Shown here: piece after piece, positions 44,968 to 58,000 of the stretch
How positions within the stretch are numbered: the stretch's first letter is position 1
Layout of the letters: each line of letters begins with the position of its first letter
NCBI GenBank assembly: GCA_011319805.1
Contig: SJRY01000253.1
Span: 1-64,000, forward strand
Length of the DNA: 64,000 nt
Reading direction: 5' to 3'
From: Macrocybe gigantea
Taxonomy: Eukaryota > Basidiomycota > Agaricomycetes > Agaricales > Callistosporiaceae
Notes under the pieces: model-generated
Seen by the model: only the letters and a program-made list of their open reading frames with translations
The model's database searches: none
What the model was told of the DNA's origin: nothing
Program-made: the position numbers and the translations under genes

Positions 44968-46224
44968 AATGGTTACGGTGAACGATTGATCGAGCCACAA
45001 CGCAGTTACTTAAAAGGAAGGCATAGTAACGTGGCAAAACCACTTATGTGATGCCGCTTAGTCATTTAACGGTGCGTTTGAAACGGCGATTCGGCAGTGG
45101 ACTAGCCGGAAGACGGCATGAAGCAACTGTACAGGTCCAAGCACCTGACCTAACTTTATTTTCCAGTGACCGCCAACATCAGCCTCCGCCGTCCGCATAA
45201 TCCCCAAGGCTACATTCAACGATAATGGTATGCGATTTTGTATTCTGAGGTGTAAGAGATCGGGTTTGACGCTGCGTATACCAGCCGTCCCAAAAGACCT
45301 TCCGCACAAAACGAATTTTGGCAAAGGCAGCTCGCCAAAACAGGTGCGTTGCCGTGAACTTGTGCCAGTCTGGAATTGCGACGCCAACAAATCGCTCATC
45401 TACACAGGCCAATTCCTCAGTGGTTCCGCCTGAAGACGGACACAAAAATTCAAGTTTGTCTGATCTACGACTAGCGCGAGACTGCCTGCTGAATTATTTT
45501 GAATTATCCCAACAGTATAACGCTAAGCGCCGCCACTGGAGGAGAACAAAGTTGAACATCTAGACGACCAACACCGAGGGAGATTTCATGCTTTATTCGC
45601 TGTTTTGCAGGGCAGTGGGGAACTGGAGAGGTGTCCATTTTTGCAGCCGTTGAAGAGAAGCAGCGGTTCCTTTTACATCATCCGTCCATGCCCTACTTGT
45701 ATTGTCCACCCATTCAAGCATATCCTATGAACATGTATGCCGTGCTTTAGGACGATATCGCACCCTTGCAAGATCCTGCAAGACCAAAGATCGCGTGACT
45801 TGACTTTTTGAAACATCGCGAACGTGTCCAACTTGGCCTCCTTTTTTGACGAGCTCAAATCAGTCGATCAGCGATTGGTAGTGGGAATCTACGGAGTCGT
45901 TTACGGCACAATTGAAACACTCGTCTCAAGTTCTGCGAGATTGGCGCAGAATCTCCACTTCGTGGAATGTAAAGAATTCGGTATATCGGCCGATGGCTTG
46001 GTCCCATTTCTGATGACGTGGGTATTCATCAAGTTCGAAAGCGTCCATTTTGCTTATGATACAGGTACATCCTGGGCGAAATTAACGTCCACTGAAATCG
46101 TTGAATCAAAGCGTCCAAACGAGGTCCTGCTGATATTGCGAAACCAAAATCCGCACTAACTTCACATCTCCGCTACGGTCGTTACACTTTCTCACCTCCA
46201 GGCAGCTGATGAACCGTTATAAGA
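44968..46224. other. region without a supported gene
   Basis: About 1.25 kb. A plus-strand frame at 45824-46159 (111 codons) reads plausible protein (NLHFVECKEFGISADGLVPF) resembling part of an F-box/LRR protein, but it has no start context or partner exons. It may be a gene fragment. Confidence 0.3.
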
Positions 46225-47918
46225 TCACAGCTTCCGTTCCTGTCGGAGATGCCTCCTCGTCCACGGGAAGAGCGATTCGGCTGATATCGACCAAATCTCC
46301 GAATAGTCCAACGTGCTGTCAAGGCGCGCGGAGCACTCAAAGTCGAGTGTTGCGCACTGCTCCGTCCCCTGGGACAATTGAGCGCTGAATCTCGGATCGC
46401 GCAGGTTGAACATCAGGCGGCTGATCAAGATTGAAGATGCTCTGCATGAACGAAGATGCTCGTTAGTGCTAATAGACCGTAGGTGCAGGAAGGCCTAGGA
46501 TCGTACACGTTCATCAGAGTTGTCACAACCCCCCGCGTAATGACCTAGATGATAGATGAACACACGTAAAGGACACCGTGTGCTACATAATGCCTACGTC
46601 GCCGTACTGGATGACTCCAGAAGTCAATGTCCGTCTAGCGGTGAACAGTTCAAAGATACTAACGATGAACGTCAAAATGTTGCCCAGGTTTAGTACGACC
46701 ATCATCCTGCAGTTCCGGTCAATATCGCGGACGCAATGAAGGTGCATACTCCAAGCGCACCCGAAGTATACTGAGCCTGAACGCAGAGCGAAGGATGAAA
46801 TGGCTATTCTTCATGTATGGATTAGACTAACCATCACGAAGGAGCAGCCACAATAGGTCCAGGCCGGTGAGGCGACGAAGGTGACCGATTTGTAGACCGT
46901 CAGAAAGAATATCAGCATATCGAAGAGCAGCACCCCTGCCCATACGACGGCAAACTCTATTCTCCAGATGAGTGACTGAATTTCCTCTCGGCTCATTGAA
47001 AGCTCACTAAGGCCCCTTGACGGATAATTGGAAGCCTGGACAAAGGGAAGGGAAAGGCACGACGTACGACTCCCTGGATAAAGAAGGGGCACAGCCCACT
47101 GGGATTAAAAGGGTCTGTTCTGGACGGGCGGGCCTGCCGATGACGGAGGTCAACCACTACAGTGGTGTGTTATCGCGGAGTCAGAATAACCGTACTAGGC
47201 CCCTTACGCAGCCCGCTATCAGTGCGACAAATATCACGAAGAAGAGCAGTCCCGCGACTGTACGACTTCGGTTGTAGAGAGCGTATGTTCGTATCGACAA
47301 GAGAGCTGGTCACCAGATTCAGAGGTTAGACAATCCCCTTGGCTAGATGGCGAGAAATGAGCTTGCCAGAAACTAGTAGTTGGATTATAATGATTAGGTA
47401 TTGGTGATACTGCTGAAGTTTTCCGCATCTGGACAGAAGCGATAAACGAATCCAACCACACAAAGGAATGACTGACGTCTGAGAAGAAATAAACTCAGAA
47501 TCCTAATAGACGAAGGCTTGTATAGAGCGAGGGGCAACGCTCACCGTGATCTTGTTCGCTACAGACGAAACCCAGAAGTACGAAAAAACGACAGGAATGT
47601 AGCCGAACAAAGTTAGGTAGCGATTAAGATAAAAAAGCAGATTGGGCCATGTCAGAGCGGGCGTGCGCCAGAACCTTTCAACTTCGAGTTGAAAAGTGAG
47701 GCAGTATTCGTGCACAAGGAGGGCTGTCATCGGTCGTAGGTGGGTCAAACATCCAGCCACAAGTTGACCCGGTCTTTATACGCACTGAAAGAAATAAGGC
47801 CTAGATTATAAAAAATGCTACTTCACGAATAGGTCAAGTTTCGGTGGCGCGAGTATGCAGAGGCAGAAAGAGTCAGCGACGTTCAGATGCCAAGGTGATC
47901 TACTGTCATGTCTGCCAT
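46225..47918 (-). CDS. DUF6533 multi-pass membrane protein, copy A
   Basis: The likely start is ATG at 47918 (MADMTVDHL). The DUF6533 signature is in exon 3: ALLVHEYCLTFQLEVERFW, TWPNLLFYLNRYLTLFGYI and PVVFSYFWVSS. Further membrane helices follow in separate exons, including VWAGVLLFDMLIFFLTVYKS (about 46920), ending with the family motif SRLMFNLRDPRF and a Ser/Arg-rich tail stopping at 46225. The family is restricted to agaricomycetes, has about seven predicted helices and no known function; a receptor-like role has been guessed from topology only. It is a tandem paralogue of the next gene. I did not resolve every intron. Confidence 0.65.
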
Positions 47919-48687
47919 GGTCCAAACCGCGACGTCCTGCGTCAGAAATTCAAAGCGACGTCTGTGCAATCAACAATCTAATGGCCACCGTTCCAGGACG
48001 GCCCCTGCATGAGAATTAAAGGAAGAAACTACAACTTCACCACCAGCTCTCCGAGTCATACATATAGCACCTCTTCGACCCCATGTACCGTTAAAATCAG
48101 TCACATTGCATCGTGAAATCAGAAGTGAATTCTCCTCGAATGCGCAGAAAGCGTGGGGGGACCCACGATGTCATGTCTGGCAGCCAGCAGACAGATTGTG
48201 GGCAACGTCTGGGTTTTAACTTTGAGCTTTCTTTCTGTTCTCGTCCTGTCTGTCCCAAGCCAGCAGAAGAAGCGTTCTATTCCCAGCTGAGACCGAGGTA
48301 TTATCAGAAGGAAGATCGTTATCGTGGTACGGACGTACTTTACAACTGGCGATCAGCGAGAACTTGTGAATCCGTATCAATGTACACAGCGGGGCGACTT
48401 TGCAAAATGGACCCTCTGGCTTGGACTTACAAGCACCAATAGTCGCAAACAAGATCTTTCTGGCAAAAGTGACATTAAGTACGGTCGATATGTTGACTAA
48501 CGATACATCGGCATGGGGCGGGAGGCGATAAGAACCCTAGGACAGATTACTCAATGTCCGTAAGTTATAAAGTTATAACCGCAGAGCCAGCTGCGCCGAG
48601 GTTTCGAAAAAAGGATCCGAAACCGCGGCTGAGCATCTAGACAAGGGAAGATGCGTCTGGCGCGGCAGGTTCGTCTGGAGACTCGTC
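47919..48687. other. intergenic region between tandem paralogues
   Basis: About 0.77 kb between the two DUF6533 genes. I see no gene. It should hold the promoter of copy A and the 3' end of copy B. Confidence 0.4.
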
Positions 48688-50406
48688 TATATCCTCGCAT
48701 GGCGCATTCGATGACGAGTGACTGAGGAAGGTCTGGCTGAGGGGCTGGGAATGGTGAAACGCGATCGTCGTGCAGTGCTGTGTGGTTGAAGTGTGAGCAG
48801 ACTGAATTCGGGGTCGCGCAAGTTGAGCATGAGGCGCGTTATCATGATCGAGGAGGTGCTGCCATGCCCACCGGAGCGGCGATGGAGTTGTCAACTTATT
48901 TCTTTGAAATGACAGGAGAACCTTACACGTTCATCAAGGTCGTCCCCGCTCCTCGGGTGAATGCCTGATGTAAAACGTCAAGAAATCGTGTTAGCATCTG
49001 TCGATCGAGACGCACATCGCCGTACTTGAATAAACAGTGTAAAATTAGTTGTTATTTGTCAGGTGGTACAAGAAACACGACGAACAAAGAAGGTTAAGAT
49101 GTTCCCGAGGTTGATAAGAATCATCACTCTAGAAAGACCGTCACAAGCTGAGTTTGTTGCACGACAGAAAAGCTGCTTCATGCATACCCGAAATAGACAG
49201 ATCCTGGGGAACAACGCATACCAGTGAGCCACGAGCCACGTGCCGAGTTCTTATGACCGATCAAGAACAAGAACTCACCATCTCTCAGGAGAAGGGTCAG
49301 CAAAGACAGACCAGTCGCATGCCGTAGAGGGACAGATTTGAACAGGGTAAGAGAGAAGATCAGCACGTCAAAGACGAGCATCACCGTCCACGCTATACCG
49401 AATTCTGTATTACAGCACGATCGATCAACTTGTTCGATAGAGACAGCACGCGTTGCACGAAAGAGGAGAACTCACTCGTCGCCCTGGCAATCGCAGATTG
49501 CAGCAGCAATCCAGAAGATCAGAGATAGAGCGACTCACGCCTCTTTAGGCAAAGATGGCATACATCCCATCGAGAGCGAGAGCACCGAATCTGGTTCGCT
49601 GGGCATGTTTTGGGAGAAAGCCAGCCACTAGAGATGACGGTGAGGATGCACAGCACGGCAAAGACCGTCAATCGTTCAGGCTTACTATGCCGACAGAAAT
49701 CCCACCGACGAACACGGGAGCGCAAAACAGCAGAACTTTGCGACTGCGGTCGTACAACGCGTACGTTCGTATGACCAACAGCACTGACCACGCGCGCATG
49801 AACATCAGAGTAGTCAGTGCGACGGTCGCGCCGCGTCAAAGTCGGTTAAGAAGGAGCTTACCGGCGACCAGGAACTGGATGAGGATGACGAGTACGTGAT
49901 GGTAGTGCCGGAGACGACTGCATCTGTGCAGAGAGCAGACATCTTAGACTGCAGTAAAAGATGGAACTGCCCACTGACGTCTAGGGGATGGTAAAATCAG
50001 CGAGACGACACACGTGTGAGGAGTAACGCCTGTGCTCACTTTGGATTTGCCAAAATCCGGGGAAACCCAAAAATACGAAAAGATGACAGGAATGTGACCG
50101 AGCAGAGTGAGATAGCGGTTCAGATGGAAGAATACGTTAGGCCACGTCAGAAACGGCGAGCTCCAAAATCGCTCGACCTCTGCCCGAAACGTGAGGCAAT
50201 ACTCGTGTGCAAGGAGCGCTGGGGGTTAGCCAAAAAGAGTCATTACAGCGAAAAGCAGAGTTTCACAAGCGCCGCTCACTGAAAGCGATGACGCCAGTGT
50301 TGTAGTAGACGAGTCTGTGACGTGCGGTCATTGTGCGATTTATCAGTCGCAGCCGCCACGCAGGCTTGATGAGAACACTCACAGACTCTGAGCTTGATCG
50401 ACCGCC
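48688..50406 (-). CDS. DUF6533 multi-pass membrane protein, copy B
   Basis: The start MAVDQAQSL at 50406 ends in a GTGAGT donor. The DUF6533 exon reads ALLAHEYCLTFRAEVERFW, TWPNVFFHLNRYLTLLGHI and PVIFSYFWVSPDFGK (about 50220-50050). Later exons encode VIRTYALYDRSRKVLLF, TVMLVFDVLIFSLTLFKSV and the end motif MITRLMLNLRDPEFS, stopping at the TAG at 48688-48690. It matches copy A in exon order and in most signature residues, so the pair arose by tandem duplication. Function is unknown. Some internal junctions remain unassigned, and I cannot exclude small lesions. Confidence 0.62.
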
Positions 50407-51112
50407 ATGTTGCCGTTCACAAAACGAAAAGAAAAAAAAACGTCCTGCGTTGGGTGGGTGAAGCTAGGGGCTGCTTTCGTTTCAGTCAACGCGATATCGA
50501 TATCGACCGTGGAAGGAACGGGGACGTTTGCCAGAGAGAATTACGGGGAGAAAAGTAGAGACGGCCACAGGCTGGGGCTCTTGCGCTCAGGGAGACGAGA
50601 TACATATAAACTTATCGTCGCCGGCGTTCCTCGCACATCAACAAAATCGTGCCCTTGGATTGAAGGACCATGTCAATCTTTGGCAAGTCGTGGGCAAAGA
50701 ACGCGCGGGATGCGTTCGTGAAACAGATGATGCCGTTTTCGCAACTTCTGGTAGCACGTGTACCTGGTCGACCTTATTACTGGTGAAACGATTGGTATCA
50801 TCATGAGCATCGATGGAGGATCACACCGCAAAACTGGCCTTGAGATGCGCATTGAATTCCGCCGTCGGTGATGTACCCACTTTCTTTCCGCTGATTCTAC
50901 GACCCACCCACGAGGCAAAAGAGCTAACTTGCCACGTGACTGACATCACGCCAACAGCTGCAGCACCGACTGGTCGTGTCTCGTCATCACCCTCCTCGCG
51001 GGCGTCGTGCGCTCACAGCAGCAAAAAGATCGAGGTTTCCAAGCAGCTCCTACACCCCAGCATATCACCGTTCGCCCGAATCTCAGTCAATTCAGGACAA
51101 AGAACGACGACC
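50407..51112. promoter_or_regulatory. divergent intergenic region
   Basis: About 0.7 kb between the start of DUF6533 copy B and GET1. Plus-strand frames here (50407-50721) have no protein character. It likely holds both promoters. Confidence 0.35.
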
Positions 51113-52207
51113 ATGTCACTCATCGTCGCCATATTCGCACTCGTCTTCATCACTCGGCTGATATCCTGGATCGGCCAGTCGGTCCTCCTCGAATTCGTAA
51201 GCCCACCTCACGCGTTCTCTAAAAAAAGAAAATAGAAAATAATGTAGAGCCTGTTGAACGCAACGCGTCACATCTCTGTTAGGCGTATGCACTTTACATC
51301 CGGCTGTTCCACGCCTCGACGGCGGCGAGGCAGCGGCAGCTCAAGACTGAGCTCCTGAACACGAAAGCGGAGCTGCTCAAGACGAGCGCGCAGGACCAGT
51401 TTGCAAAGTGGGCAAAACTGAGACGGAGCGTGGACAAGGGCCTCGTGGACCTCGAAAAGCTTAGTGAGTCAAACAACGCAAACCCTGTTCAATATTATTC
51501 CTTCCTACTGCTCGGTCTCCGTCTCCTTTCCCGTCTCATCCTCTTATGTGCTGGTCTAAACAAGTCCGGTGTCCGGTTGACTGTTGAGCCGCTCCCGCCG
51601 TTCCGTCGGCACGGAACAACACACCTGTCTTCGGACGGGAGGGCCCGCCTCGCCTGCTCTTCCTAACGAGACCCGGACCGTGTTATGCTGATAATTCGGA
51701 AACGTTGGTTATTTGTTTTTTTTTAAAGATAGCGAAATCTCCGCGAACAAGACGTCGTTTTCGTTGAAATTCAACTCCGCGATATGGTTCTTGACGACGG
51801 GGCTCCAGCTTCTCGTCGGATGGTGGTACAGAAAGGCAGCCGTGTTTTACCTGCCGCCGGGTTGGTTTGGCCCGTTGGGGTGGTGGCTGGCATTCCCGTT
51901 CGCTCCCACAGGTGAGACCAGCTGTCGTTTTCGCGTTCCGTGAATAACAAAACCATCACGACTCTTGCATCCACATAAAGGATCCGTCAGTGTGGGCGTA
52001 TGGCAGATGGCATGTAAAAGAGTGATCAAGATTGGCGAGAGGGTCGTCAGGGAATTCGCAGGTTGGAGATGGATTCTATTTTCCGCTTCCTTCGTGTTGA
52101 AGAATCGCTGACGCGGGACGCCTTGTGCTCTTTCACCAGCAACCTCTTCGGCAACTTCAACGACCGAGGTCCAAGCGGATTCCGCCTCGGAGAAGAAGAA
52201 ATCATGA
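51113..52207 (+). CDS. GET1: GET complex subunit Get1 (WRB/CHD5 family)
   Basis: Five exons (51113-51196, 51283-51463, 51729-51911, 51981-52061, 52140-52207) give 198 aa. Helix 1 is [20 protein letters not shown]. The cytosolic coiled coil contains [19 protein letters not shown] and [17 protein letters not shown]. Helices 2 and 3 carry [36 protein letters not shown] and [15 protein letters not shown]. These match the WRB/Get1 family closely. Get1 with Get2 forms the ER receptor that releases tail-anchored proteins from Get3 and inserts them in the membrane. The C-terminus is short and Ser/Lys-rich (SASEKKKS). Splice phases all agree. Confidence 0.93.
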
Positions 52208-52831
52208 CGTTGATGCTTTCATAGACCCCAGGTCCGGATCGCACGCGCTGTTGGGACACCGTTTTTTTTTTTTTTTAATTAACGTTTCGCACTGTTTCTC
52301 GTGAATTGGAGCGCGCGGGAAGAGAAAGTAGGACGTCTGGTGTTGTATGTATATCTGCGACTATTTTCTTTTATAGGCAAGAGCCGAAATGAAAGCTATC
52401 CCTTGGCGTGATAACATTAATCCGGACGGAAAGGGCGGAAGTGGAACGACTGGACGATTCGAGCCCTGCCCTTGAGACTCTTGACATCCAGACGCAGCAT
52501 GAAGCCTGTTGGCATCAGGTGTGCGTGTGTTCACGATAAAAGGAGAAGAGATAAGGCTTACGACAGGCGATCACGTTTTTGACTTTTTAAAGTATACGAA
52601 ATGCAAGAGTTACTTGGAATCACATGGATTATTTTCTTTTTTTTCTTTTTAAAGGATGAACAAGTCTCGAGATTGCCAAACATGTGATTATCTGACCACC
52701 GGAGTGTGACGTCGACGCTATCGGAGCTCGGATGCGGACACGGAGAGCCGACTCAAAACACGAATTTGGTATAAAACACAACCAGACCCACTCTTTACAC
52801 ATCCCACCAAAAAAAAAACAACAACGAAATA
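52208..52831. promoter_or_regulatory. intergenic region, malate synthase promoter
   Basis: The 624 bp hold poly-T tracts near 52262-52275 and 52630-52650 and an A-rich leader (CCACCAAAAAAAAAACAACAACG) just before the malate synthase ATG. No gene is seen. Confidence 0.45.
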
Positions 52832-54765
52832 ATGGTCGCAGGCGTAAAGATTCATTCAAAGGCTGCTTCCAAGGCCCAGGCCGAGCTCTTCACCGACGGT
52901 GCGTTGCAGTTCCTCGCCGCGCTCCACAGGACGTTCGAAGCGACACGCCAGTCGCTTCTCGTCGCCCGCGAGGACGCTCAGCGTCGCCTCGATGCGGGCG
53001 TGCCCCTCGATTTCCCTCCCGAGACCGCCGACGTCCGCGCCGAGCCTTCATGGCAATGCGCGCCTCCCGCTCCCGGTCTTGAAGACAGGCGTGTCGAAAT
53101 CACGGGCCCGACGGACAGAAAGATGGTCATCAACGCCCTGAACAGCGGTGCCAAGACGTTCATGGCCGATTTCGAAGGTCTGTGTTGCTTATCACTCCTA
53201 TCCGTCTCGAACCCAAATACTGAACTGGCCGTGGCAGACTCGAGCTCGCCGACGTTCGCCAACATGCTCAACGGACAGCTGAACCTGCGTGACGCTGTGC
53301 GCCGCCAGGTCGATTTCGAGACGGGCGGCAAGACGTACAAGCTGTCGGACAAGCCCGCCACCCTGATCGTCAGGTATGAAGTCATCACCCTGTATCCGCT
53401 TTCCATATTGGGCTAACTCCCGACAAAAGACCGAGAGGATGGCATCTCGACGAGCCGCGAGTGACGGTCGACAACGCGCCCGTCTCCGGCTCCATCTTTG
53501 ACTTTGCGTTCTTCTTCTACCATAATGCAGAGGAGCTCGTCCGGCGTGGTCGCGGCCCTTACTTTTACCTCCCAAAGATGGAGCACTATCTCGAAGCCAG
53601 GCTTTGGAACGACATCTTCCTCTTCTCACAGTCCTACATCGGCATGCCTCACGGAACCATCAGGGCCACCGTTCTCATCGAGACGCTTCCCGCTGCATTC
53701 CATATGGAAGAGATTCTCTTTGAACTCAGAAACCACTCGTCCGGCCTCAATTGCGGCAGGTCCGTGCACACCGAATCCGCACAGAAGCCTCTTCCGCTGA
53801 CTCGTGTTTTATTTATAGATGGGACTATATCTTCAGCTTCATCAAGAAGCGTAGAGCCGACCGAAGCGCTGTCCTTCCCGATAGGAAGGATGTCACCATG
53901 ACCGTGGGTTTCATGGATGCCTATGTCAGGCTTCTCATCCAAACCTGTCACAAGTCAGTATCTTGTCTCGCTTTCTCATGTTCGCGACGCTGATTCGTCT
54001 TCAGGCGCAAAGTAGCTGCCATGGGCGGCATGTCTGCTCAAATCCCCATCAAGAACGATCCACAGGCCAACGAGATCGCCATGAACAAAGTTCGTGCAGA
54101 CAAGCTTCGTGAAGTCACCGCCGGGCACGATGGCACGTGGATCGCCCACCCGCTTATCAACCAGATTGCGCTCAAGGTCTTTGACGAACACATGCTGGGC
54201 CCTAACCAGGTAAGCGGGATCCGTCTCCCCCATGCCTAATTTCGGATCAGCTTTCTTACCCCACGTCCGTGCTTCTCTTTTCCCACCCAATCAGTACCAC
54301 GTCCTTCGCCAAGACGTCAAAGTGACTGCCGCCGATTTGCTCAACACGAATGTGCCGGGCAAGATCACGTTTGAGGGCGTGCGCGAGAACATCACCGCTG
54401 CGCTCGCGTATACCTCGGCCTGGATCGGCGGCAACGGCTGCATCCCGCTCAACCACCTCATGGAGGATGCAGCGACGGCCGAGATCACCCGCGTGCAGCT
54501 CTGGCAGTGGGTTCACTACGGCTCGCGCCTCGATTCCGGCCAGCCCATCACCGTCGAGGTCGTCGACGCGCTTGTCAAGGAGATTGCTCCTGGCATAAAA
54601 AAGGTTGCACCTGGCGTCAAGGACGAGCACGTCACCATTGCCGCGGATTATCTCAAGAGCCAGATTAGGAAGACGTGGCCGAGCGAGTTTTTGACCAGCG
54701 ATCTGATGCCGTATTTGGCGGCCGCCGACGGCGTCGAGCCGGAGTGGCAGCTGTCGGCCCTGTGA
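52832..54765 (+). CDS. malate synthase
   Basis: Six exons (52832-53177, 53238-53373, 53430-53759, 53819-53953, 54005-54209, 54295-54765) encode 540 aa, the usual length of malate synthase A. Motifs include [100 protein letters not shown] and [13 protein letters not shown]. The catalytic Arg and Asp and the Mg-binding Glu/Asp lie in these blocks. The enzyme condenses glyoxylate with acetyl-CoA to malate in the glyoxylate cycle, usually in peroxisomes. The C-terminal tripeptide is SAL, not a canonical SKL-type peroxisomal signal. All introns are GT-AG with matching phases. Confidence 0.96.
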
Positions 54766-55010
54766 GAAGCGGTCCCGCGTTTTTTTTTTTCCTTTTCATC
54801 GAGTTGTTTATTTCATTGCACGCAAAGAAGAAATTACGAAATTTACTCCCGCCATTTCTAGAATACTTGTCTTGTACAATACTATCGAGGCCTGTCTATC
54901 GTACCTATGCCTCTTGTTCTTGTGAATAATGAATCCATTGATCGTCTTCACGCGGTTGCAAGGCATTCAGAATTCGTTTCGTGATTAGTACAAAGGTGAA
55001 GGTTACAACA

Positions 55011-58000
55011 TTAGAAGCCGCTCGACGTGACCCTCAGCTGTTCGAGTTTCTTGAGCACCTCCCCGACCGTCCTGTCCAGCTCTGCCGCGATCGCGCTCTG
55101 CTTGTTCGCCGGCAGCCTTGCGTACGTCTCGCACAGGTCTCCGTCGACGACAGCCTTGACAGGCACATAATACCCCCTCCAGCTGAGCTGGTCTCTGCCG
55201 ACGAGGCTGCCCTGCTCCGTGCGCATGTGCTGCTCGAGCGTCGAAACAAAGTCGACGTCCTCCTTGGACACGAACGGCACCAGCACGCCGATCGTGCCGT
55301 GCAGGCCCGCATAGAGCAGCACCTCGCGCCCGCCGGCGACGAGCGACGTCTTGTGGATCGCCGTGACGAGGTCTCCGACGTGAAAGTGGGCCAGCATCCG
55401 CGTCTTGTGCGGCGCGCCCATCAGCAAGCCCTTTTCGTGCATGATCCCCGCCCCCGTCGGGTCCTCGTCCACCTGCTCCGACACTTTGGCGTCCAGCCGG
55501 TTCACGAAGACGTTCCCGAACCGGTCCCCTGCCACGACGGTGTTGTAGTCCACCATCGTCATCGCCGTCACCCATCGCGGCTGGGCGTCGTCCGCAAAGA
55601 CCAGCAGCCGGTTCTCTGGAGCCTTGTAGGCGACGTAGTACACGGACTCTTGCATGTCGCCGACGAGGATGCGCGACCCTTGCGTTGCCAGCGACACGAC
55701 CACCGACGCGAATTGCTGTGGGCCCAACTCCCTGAGCAAACCAGCAAAGCTAAAGGCGCCACGCAACGCACCTTGTTCTCCACTTTCCGCAGCATTTTCT
55801 TTTTGCCAATGTCATAAAGTCGCAGGGCTTTCCCGACACCTGCCGCCAGCCGGCCTTGGAACGGCATTAAAGCCAAAGGCACGTCATCGATCTCCGTCTG
55901 CGACCATTTCAGTTGGAGAAGCGACAAGCTAGGAAAAACGAGGGACTGACCACATGCACGAGCTCAAGACCCGTTCCGTCGCTGACGAACTTGTACGTTC
56001 GGAGATAGCCACTCGAACATGAGCGCGGTGACAGAAGAGTGTTCGCGGCGGTGCCCACGACAAGGTGCAGCTCGCCACCTCTCGCAGAGAAGGGCACGAT
56101 AGCCAGCGAGAAAGCAGCTTCGTTGTTCTCTAGAGGCACGACTGCAACGGTCTTGGACTACCCAGTGTGAGCTCCGGCATTATCCACAACTGAATCATTA
56201 TTACCTCGACAGGGTCCACGATCCGTATGCAGGAAGCCCACGTCCCCGCGGGCGCTTTTGGTCGGTTGAACACTTCTGGAGGCAGATTCAAAACTTCTTC
56301 GTCTATTTTCTTGCCCTGGGATCGCTGCACAAGCTGTTAACAGACATTCGGTGGAAGACATGGTCACTCTTACCAATTCGTCAATTTTCTTCTTCGCTGC
56401 GTCGGGGCCCATGACACGATGATCCGATTCGATCATGTAAAAGTAGTGGTTCGAAGGATGGGTGATGAATTTTCTCGGAGTGTAGGATAGGGGAAGCGAT
56501 TCTTGCTTGAGCTGGACGCCCAATTTTGGTATTTGGAAGATACTGCAAGCTATCGTAAGACACCACCAGTCAGGAGTGGAAAGGTTTTCAGAACTCACCG
56601 GAGGACACTGCCCGTAATTCCAATCAGGCCTTCTGGGCTGAGTTCGGCCGAGAAACTCCATGCATAGTCCAAATTTTCGTAGATGAGGGGCGTAAAGTGC
56701 ATCAGGTTCTGATGTGTGTAGTTCAGCCACGATCGCGAAGAAAGCGCGAGAATGGCTGCACTGCGTTGAACTTGTACGCGGATGAGGCGGATGGGTCGAG
56801 TTCCAAGGAAACTTCACTCTGGTTAGAGACGGCTGATGGCAGAGTCCCAGTTTTTTTTTGACTCACCGGGTCCGTGTGTCCGTCAATTGACCGTTGATAG
56901 GATCCAAGACCGTACGAAGCATGATACCGTTTTGCAAGCCAATGTTGACGAACATGGTCGGCTGTGATTTGTTGATACTGGCATCTAGCATGTCGATAAT
57001 GCAGAGGGCAGACGGAGGGGCGGTCAGTGCTTGAAGACTTATCGTCTCCAATGTGCTCTCCGGATCCAGCGAGATAATTCGGACTGTTTGGTCCTCGCAT
57101 CCCACCGCCTGGAAACATCATTAGAGGGCAATCACTAGGAGAGAGCAGAAGGTCTTACAAGATACGGCGTTCTTTGCCGTCCCTCGGGAACCTCCCCAAC
57201 ACTCAGCGCTAGAACCGTGCTGCCCATCGCCTTGCGATCTTGATACTCGTTCAATTGACCATCCAGATCCAGCTCGAAGTAGACAAGTTCGGCACTGCTC
57301 AGTGCCACGACGACCTGCCTTTTGTTCGTTGTTGCGCAGACGATCGTCTTGCCCTGCGGGACCCTCCACTCATTCACCCGCCGGTCGGCAAGGACGTGTC
57401 TGATACCATGGGGATGGACTTGTAACAGGGCATCGTAGCCGATTTGCTGAACGGCGAGTGTAGGGGCCGACGATAAGAAACCGGTATCTTGAACTTCTTC
57501 GATGGTTTCGCCAATGGACAGAACAAGAGTGCCGTTGACGAAGGACAGGATGATATACGAGTCATATGGATCTGGAATGTACATTAATCTTGGATCTTTC
57601 TCATTGCTGGGAACAACATTACCGTCTTCTTTCCTCTTCGTCGTCCAAACGGCATTGGGAATACCAGGCAGCTCCGAACTCACGGACTCTTCGACCTCCA
57701 GACCGTGTCGCAGGGTCCTCAGCGTACTCCGCGGGCCGCGCCCGCAAGCCGCGAAAATTTGCGGAGTATCGGAATTCGGCAGAACATTCAGAACCTTCGC
57801 GTCAAGTATGGGATCAAGAGATTCAATCTCATCCGCAACCACGAGGTTCTCCAATCGCCGGGGCCGGAAATAGGCATGAGGCAAGGCCGCCATTGGATCA
57901 GCCATTCCAAACGACGGATAAGCGGTAGAGCTGAATTCTGGCTCTTCATCATCATCACCAAGTTTTTGGAACTGATAAAGGAAGCTATAGAAAACGGGTT

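Noticed and set aside
54981..55817. Plus-strand frame of 278 codons
   Set aside because: It is a shadow of the last RSE1 exons on the minus strand.
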